Below, piece by piece: positions 6,899 through 10,463 of a stretch of DNA of 10,463 nt (positions are counted from its first letter, which is position 1; each line of letters starts with the position of its first letter). Both the position numbers and the translations under genes were made by a program. The DNA lies in the NCBI GenBank assembly GCA_039698075.1, contig JBDKTJ010000061.1:1-10463 (forward strand), given 5' to 3'. The notes under the pieces were generated by a model, which saw nothing but the letters and a program-made list of their open reading frames with translations, was not told the DNA's origin and searched no databases. This DNA comes from JAJFVC01 sp039698075 (GTDB lineage Bacteria > Planctomycetota > Planctomycetia > Pirellulales > Thermoguttaceae).

Positions 6899-6916
6899 CG
6901 CGGAAGAGCGTCCGCG
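6899..6916 (-). terminator. Hairpin after the DUF1207-like gene
   Basis: CGCGGA (6899-6904) and TCCGCG (6911-6916) are perfect complements around a six-base loop, 25 bases past the stop of the DUF1207-like gene. On the minus strand it is followed by AAAGCCGTTTTCC, a broken T-run, so it is only a fair intrinsic terminator. Confidence 0.4.
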
Positions 6917-6940
6917 CCTATTTTCCAGTTGGAACGATGA

Positions 6941-8089
6941 TCAGAAGTCGTACCAAAGGCCCATGCCGATCTGTTCTTCAAATCGGTTGACAAACTGCCA
7001 CTGTTCGCTCATACCGTTGAAATACTGCATGCCGATGCGCAACAGATGGCCGGTGCGGCCGCGCCATTGCCAACCGGTTTGGACCGATACGTTGCCGCCG
7101 TAATCGTTCTCCTCGCGCAAGTGTCCGTTGACGGCGAAGAACGGCGATCCGCGTGCGCCGGTGGGTTCCGGGGAGCTGTAGTCCGCCCCGACCTTGAATC
7201 CCCACGGCTTCGCGCCGCCTTCGGTGGCAAATGCGTAGTCCACTTCGCCGTAGAGCCGCAGACTGGGATTCAAATAGACGGCCATGCCGCCGACCGCACA
7301 TTCTTGGACATAGTTGGTCCGTTCAAACGTCGGATTTCGAACCAGATACTCGTCGCCGATATGCGAGCAGAAGTGGTTGTAGCCGACCTTGAATTCCCAA
7401 GGACCTTGGCGAGTGGTCAACACCATGCCGGCCCGAAAATCGACGTCGTCCACATCGCGCTCGTGATCCATGTTCATTCGCGGAAACGCGGCGCCTTCAA
7501 TGTCCAATTGCCAGCCTTGCGGCCAAAGATCGTTGTCGGTGCCGTAGCGGAGCAACCCGATTCGGGCGCCGAGCGTGGCGTCCCAATACCAGTCCGAATT
7601 GCGGTCGTGGACCCATTGGCTGCCCATGCGAGCCTCGCGTGTGTCGGCCAGATACGACTTGTACATCAACCCGGTCGGCAGGATTTGCCAACTCCACGGC
7701 TCGTCGCCGCCCAAGTTGCGTTCCACATAGCCGTTGATGTCCAGCGGTCGATGGTTTGCGAACAATTCGCTCGGTTTTGGCGTCGCGTTGGGGTCGATCG
7801 GCGGATAGACCGAGCTCGGATCGTTGGGCAACGGGGCAGGCGTCGTGTAGGGTTGCAACGCCAGATTGGTCGACGTCGTCGACGGATACTGCGACGAGGG
7901 TGAAGGATACGCCGCCGTCGACGGATACGCCGCCGCGGGAGACGCCGACGTCGAGGGATACGGATAGGCCGGTGCGTTGTAGGGCACCATCTGTTGCGGC
8001 GCGGTGGTCGACGAAAGCGTCTGCGCCGAAAGCGGCGCGGCAACGAGGCCCGTCAACACCATCACGACAAAAAGGCGATGGACGGACAT
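6941..8089 (-). CDS. DUF1207-like outer-membrane beta-barrel protein
   Basis: This 382-residue exported protein has a signal peptide (MSVHRLFVVMVLTGLVAAPLSAQ, split here as residues 1-10 and 11-23) and a Pro/Ser/Tyr-rich linker with YPS repeats (about 40-105). A C-terminal domain of alternating amphipathic strands (about 132-382) closes with GMGLWYDF, the terminal-Phe signature recognised by the BAM machinery. The block WQILPTGLMYKSYLADTREA (134-153) and the later GWQLDIEGAAFPR (192-204) are what I associate with DUF1207, a family of unknown function common in planctomycetes; this is recall, not a search. The frame opens at a TTG at 8110, but GGAGG (8102-8098) eight bases before the ATG at 8089 fixes the start. 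A single-gene unit is likely, with its own promoter and a hairpin downstream. Confidence 0.75.
   Translation of the reverse strand: MSVHRLFVVMVLTGLVAAPLSAQTLSSTTAPQQMVPYNAPAYPYPSTSASPAAAYPSTAAYPSPSSQYPSTTSTNLALQPYTTPAPLPNDPSSVYPPIDPNATPKPSELFANHRPLDINGYVERNLGGDEPWSWQILPTGLMYKSYLADTREARMGSQWVHDRNSDWYWDATLGARIGLLRYGTDNDLWPQGWQLDIEGAAFPRMNMDHERDVDDVDFRAGMVLTTRQGPWEFKVGYNHFCSHIGDEYLVRNPTFERTNYVQECAVGGMAVYLNPSLRLYGEVDYAFATEGGAKPWGFKVGADYSSPEPTGARGSPFFAVNGHLREENDYGGNVSVQTGWQWRGRTGHLLRIGMQYFNGMSEQWQFVNRFEEQIGMGLWYDF
7877..7960 (-). repeat. YPS-repeat linker coding region
   Basis: The DNA encodes YPS(T/P) at residues 44, 55, 61 and 68 of the DUF1207-like protein. The 12-mer GTCGACGGATAC recurs at 7878 and 7917, 39 bases (13 codons) apart. 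It is a degenerate in-frame tandem array that makes a flexible linker between the signal peptide and the barrel. Confidence 0.6.
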
Positions 8090-8097
8090 GGCAAAAT

Positions 8098-8102
8098 CCT
8101 CC
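8098..8102 (-). promoter_or_regulatory. Shine-Dalgarno GGAGG fixing the start of the DUF1207-like gene
   Basis: GGAGG lies eight bases before the ATG at 8089 and inside the longer reading frame from the TTG at 8110, so the shorter form is the real protein. Confidence 0.75.
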
Positions 8103-8176
8103 AACCCCAAATCATTCCCAAGGATACGCAGAAAGGGGCGGTAGTGTAACGATTTCCCCGTCCGATTGGGATATCA

Positions 8177-8204
8177 GTTTTAGAATCACGCAACCTGTTG
8201 TCTA
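8177..8204 (-). promoter_or_regulatory. Candidate promoter of the DUF1207-like gene
   Basis: On the minus strand TAGACA (8204-8199; 5 of 6 to consensus) is followed after 16 bases by TAAAAC (8182-8177; 4 of 6). The leader would be about 80 bases. It is weaker than the mqnA promoter facing the other way. Confidence 0.4.
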
Positions 8205-8271
8205 AAAAGCATTTACGGATCGTTTTGGTCGCCACGCCTCCCGCACGACGGACCATCGGAAGGCCTCGGCG

Positions 8272-8300
8272 TTGGCTCGACGCGGCAGGGGCGGTATAAT
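8272..8300 (+). promoter_or_regulatory. Sigma70-type promoter of mqnA
   Basis: TTGGCT (8272-8277) is followed after exactly 17 bases by a perfect TATAAT (8295-8300). The predicted RNA starts near 8307, leaving a leader of about 27 bases before the mqnA ATG. Confidence 0.75.
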
Positions 8301-8333
8301 CTCCGGATTGCCAACCGCGAGAACCCACCCACG

Positions 8334-9161
8334 ATGCAACCCTCCGCCGCCATCACGTCCGACGATCCCAAAATTCGCGTCGGCGCGGTCGCCTACTTGA
8401 ACGCTTGGCCGCTGTACTTCACGTTGGCCCAACACGCCCCGCACGCCGAACTCGTGGTCGATCTGCCGAGCCGTCTGGCCGAAGCGTTGGCCGCCGGCCG
8501 GCTCGACGTGGCGATGATCCCGTCGATCGAATACGCCCGCAATCCCGGCTACACGATCATCTCCGACGCCTGCATCGCGTGCGACGGCCCGGTCCAAAGC
8601 GTCAAACTGTACAGCCGCGTGCCGATCGAACAGATTCGCACGCTCGCACTGGACGAAGGGTCTCGGACGAGCGTCGCCCTGACGCAGATTTTGCTGCGCG
8701 AACGATACGGCGTGCATCCCAAAACTTGCCGGCTGCCGATCGGAGCGGTCGTCGACGACGTGTCCACCGACGCCGTGCTGCTGATCGGCGATCGAGGGAT
8801 GCTGCCGGCCGTGGGCCATTTCGCCGTCGAGTGGGACTTGGGCCAAGAGTGGTCGCAATGGACGGGCCTGCCGTTCGTGTTCGCGGTGTGGATCGCGAGG
8901 CCGGGCGTCGACCTGGCCGGTTTCGAGACCCAACTGGCCGCGGCGCGCGACGACGGCGTCACGCGATTCGAGCAAATCGCCCGGCAGGCCGCCCCGACGA
9001 TCGGAGTGGCCGAGGCCGATTGCCTCACCTACTTGCGCGACCATCTGAAGTTCCACTTCGGTCCGCGGCAGCGTCAAGCGTTGGAGCTGTTTTACGAATT
9101 GGCCGGGCATCACGGTCTGGCCCCGACCGGCGTGCAGCTATCGTTCTATCGTCCGTCGTGA
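8334..9161 (+). CDS. mqnA: Chorismate dehydratase MqnA (futalosine menaquinone pathway)
   Basis: MqnA removes water from chorismate to give 3-enolpyruvylbenzoate, the first step of the futalosine route to menaquinone, in the cytoplasm. The 275-residue product has the periplasmic-binding-protein-like fold markers of the family: IRVGAVAYLNAWPL (14-27), the DVAMIPSIEY block (58-67), ALDEGSRTSVAL (105-116), IGDRGM (151-156) and WTGLPFVFAVW (176-186). Length and motif order are normal. The start is the first ATG after a strong promoter; the leader has no clear Shine-Dalgarno. No other mqn gene is visible, so the pathway is dispersed here. The last 16 bases overlap the 3' end of plsC on the other strand. 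MqnD is a related alternative, but the SIEY and WTGLPFVFAVW pattern favours MqnA. Confidence 0.92.
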   Translation: MQPSAAITSDDPKIRVGAVAYLNAWPLYFTLAQHAPHAELVVDLPSRLAEALAAGRLDVAMIPSIEYARNPGYTIISDACIACDGPVQSVKLYSRVPIEQIRTLALDEGSRTSVALTQILLRERYGVHPKTCRLPIGAVVDDVSTDAVLLIGDRGMLPAVGHFAVEWDLGQEWSQWTGLPFVFAVWIARPGVDLAGFETQLAAARDDGVTRFEQIARQAAPTIGVAEADCLTYLRDHLKFHFGPRQRQALELFYELAGHHGLAPTGVQLSFYRPS

Positions 9162-9784
9162 CGCAAGGCGTCGAAACACGCCCGCACGCGTCGCTCCACT
9201 TCGGCCACCAACTCGTGCTCGGTTTGACCGGCGAACTCCGCCGGCAAGATCGGCCGCCCGTAACGCACGCGAATCCGGCCCGGCCCGGGGAATTTCTTCC
9301 ACCGCGGAAACGCCTGATACGCTCCGTCGATGGCCGCCGGCAAGATCGCCGCGTTCGTTCGGACCGCCAACGTGGCGAATCCCGCCCGAAACGGCGCGAT
9401 CTCGCCGTCCCGCGTGCGAGTGCCCTCGGGAAACACCGCCACCATCTCGTCGTGCTTCAACCGCTTGAGCGATTCCTTGATGCCGCCCAATCCGAAACCG
9501 TCCCGATCGATCGGAATCGCATCGACCGAATGGAGCAACCAACCAAACGGCTTAAAGCGGAACAAACTCTTTCGGGCCAGGTAGTTCATCCGTCTCGGAA
9601 CGCCGATGCCGATCAGCGGCGGATCCAGATGGCTCTGATGGTTTGAAACGACCAACACGCCGCCCGACGCCGGAATGTTTTCCCGGCCCGAAAAGCGGAC
9701 CCGATAGACCACAATCGCCAAAAGCTGCAACAACCGTTGCAACAAGCGATACCACACGCGACTTGGCAAGGAACGTTGAGACAT
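9146..9784 (-). CDS. plsC: 1-acyl-sn-glycerol-3-phosphate acyltransferase PlsC
   Basis: PlsC acylates lysophosphatidic acid at position 2 to give phosphatidic acid, the precursor of membrane phospholipids, at the inner membrane. The 212-residue product has a hydrophobic N-terminal segment (LLQRLLQLLAIVVYRV, 14-29), the catalytic H-x4-D motif in NHQSHLD (H49, D54), the block RKSLFRFKPFGWLL (71-84) and FPEGTR (118-123), all in the expected order and spacing. The start is ATG at 9784. The bases just before it on this strand are pyrimidines (TTTCTTCCTCC), so there is no Shine-Dalgarno, and translation may depend on coupling with cmk, whose stop is 31 bases upstream. A heptamer repeat fills most of that gap. 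The 3' end overlaps mqnA tail to tail by 16 bases. Confidence 0.93.
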   Translation of the reverse strand: MSQRSLPSRVWYRLLQRLLQLLAIVVYRVRFSGRENIPASGGVLVVSNHQSHLDPPLIGIGVPRRMNYLARKSLFRFKPFGWLLHSVDAIPIDRDGFGLGGIKESLKRLKHDEMVAVFPEGTRTRDGEIAPFRAGFATLAVRTNAAILPAAIDGAYQAFPRWKKFPGPGRIRVRYGRPILPAEFAGQTEHELVAEVERRVRACFDALRHDGR

Positions 9785-9795
9785 GGAGGAAGAAA

Positions 9796-9819
9796 TAGGG
9801 ATTAGGGATTAGGGATTAG
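9796..9819 (+). repeat. Heptamer tandem repeat (TAGGGAT)x3 at the cmk-plsC junction
   Basis: Three perfect TAGGGAT units (9796-9802, 9803-9809, 9810-9816) are followed by the start of a fourth (TAG to 9819). On the gene strand this reads as CCCTAAT units. The cmk stop codon TAA (9818-9816) lies in the array, which fills most of the 31-base space between cmk and plsC. Confidence 0.9.
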
Positions 9820-10463
9820 ATTCGGCATTTGTTCTTTTCTTCACGTTCTTTTACAATTTTTTCTAGACGATCCACGACCTGTTCCAACGTAAGGCCGTCC
9901 GTGGATACTTTGATGGCGTCCTTGGCGGCCCTAAGCGGACCGACTGCTCGGGCGGCGTCCTGTCGATCGCGCCGCTCTTGCGAGGCCAGCACCTGCTCGA
10001 ACGTGACCGGCTCGCCCTGGGCCTGCAAATCGCGGAGGCGGCGTCGGGCCCGCTCCTCGGGACTGGCCGTCAAGAAGATTTTGCACTCGGCGTCGGGAAA
10101 GGCCACGGTGCCTTGATCGCGGCCCTCGGTCACAACGTTTTTCTCGGCCGCGGCCAGCCGACGTTGAAGCCCAACCAAATGTTCCCGCACCTGCGGATTG
10201 TCCGCCGCGTAACGTGTCACGGCCGTCACGTCCGACGCGCGCACCGCCTCGGTCACATCCTCGCCGTCGAGCAAAATCCGATCGCCGACGACTTGCAAGT
10301 CGATCGATCGGGCCAACCGCGTCAAATCGTCCGGCACGTCCCAATCCAGTCCAGCCCGCTTGCCGGCCAACGCCACGGCGCGATACATCGCCCCGGTGTC
10401 GAGAAATCGGAACCCCAGCCGTCGGGCCAGCGCCCGGGCCACGGTGCTCTTTCCGGCGCCGGC
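9816..10463 (-). CDS. cmk: Cytidylate kinase, 5' end outside the window
   Basis: Cmk phosphorylates CMP and dCMP with ATP in pyrimidine salvage and supply. The visible 215 residues start inside the Walker A P-loop (AGAGKST at 10463-10443) and continue with FLDTGAMYRAVA, the EGRDQGTVAFPDA block (visible residues 113-125), KIFLTASPEERARRR and QERRDRQDAARAVGPLRAA, which is the lid and C-terminal pattern of the family. The frame runs past the GTG at 10442 to the edge, so that codon is an internal valine and only the first few residues are missing. The Gln in GRDQG replaces the more usual Ile. The C-terminus is Lys/Glu-rich, and its TAA stop lies in a heptamer repeat. It is followed by plsC in the same direction, a common pairing. 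Confidence 0.93.
   Translation of the reverse strand, partial: AGAGKSTVARALARRLGFRFLDTGAMYRAVALAGKRAGLDWDVPDDLTRLARSIDLQVVGDRILLDGEDVTEAVRASDVTAVTRYAADNPQVREHLVGLQRRLAAAEKNVVTEGRDQGTVAFPDAECKIFLTASPEERARRRLRDLQAQGEPVTFEQVLASQERRDRQDAARAVGPLRAAKDAIKVSTDGLTLEQVVDRLEKIVKEREEKNKCRI

Noticed and set aside
7046..7903. 285-residue plus-strand frame opposite the DUF1207-like gene
   Set aside because: It mirrors the codon bias of the true gene, has no Shine-Dalgarno, and the minus-strand product has a signal peptide and barrel ending.
9160..9172. GACGC-AAG-GCGTC hairpin at the mqnA stop as a terminator
   Set aside because: The stem is five pairs with a three-base loop and no T-run follows on either strand; too weak to list.
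8202..9646. Long open frames antisense to and out of frame with mqnA and plsC
   Set aside because: Both genes carry full family motifs; the alternative products have no recognisable features.
9796..9819. Resemblance to telomere repeats (TTAGGG)
   Set aside because: The unit is 7 bases, there are only three copies, and it sits between two housekeeping genes, so it is not a chromosome end.
10440..10442. GTG as the start of cmk
   Set aside because: The frame continues upstream into AGAGKST, the Walker A motif, so this is an internal valine and the gene runs off the window.

Overview
The window is GC-rich bacterial chromosome, most likely from a planctomycete (Planctomycetota, probably Pirellulales). 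The assignment is inferred from three things: a secreted protein resembling large planctomycetal proteins with a YfaP/DUF2135-like domain, a DUF1207-type outer-membrane barrel protein, and a TMTC-like membrane protein with TPRs, next to futalosine-pathway menaquinone synthesis (mqnA) and a cmk-plsC pair. No phage, transposase, CRISPR array, tRNA or rRNA was seen.

Layout. Positions 1-3017 (+): the 3' part of a Gly/Ser-tailed protein with a DUF2135-like domain, then a polytopic TMTC-like GT-C membrane protein ending in five TPRs. Positions 3032-6677 (-): a four-gene run read right to left, made of a small secreted protein, a PmtA-like SAM methyltransferase, a C-terminal processing peptidase (S41) and tsaD. 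The last two have their own good promoter at 5488-5516 and are separated by one base. Positions 6678-6940 hold an AT-rich leader and a hairpin but no gene. Positions 6941-8089 (-): the DUF1207-like outer-membrane protein. Positions 8090-8333: a divergent promoter region with a perfect TATAAT box for mqnA. Positions 8334-9161 (+): mqnA, overlapping tail to tail with plsC (9146-9784, -). Positions 9816-10463 (-): cmk, cut by the window edge within its Walker A motif.

Most genes are housekeeping: tRNA t6A modification (tsaD), envelope proteolysis (S41), membrane lipid synthesis or modification (plsC and the PmtA-like enzyme), menaquinone (mqnA) and nucleotides (cmk). No new defence or biosynthetic system is evident. 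The most unusual signal is a set of G-rich low-complexity insertions. A four-copy GGGAGAG heptamer array with an opposing purine arm lies in frame inside tsaD and forms a textbook G-quadruplex motif on the coding strand. A purine-rich insert sits in a loop of the TMTC-like gene. A GGGATTA heptamer array fills the cmk-plsC junction and carries the cmk stop codon.
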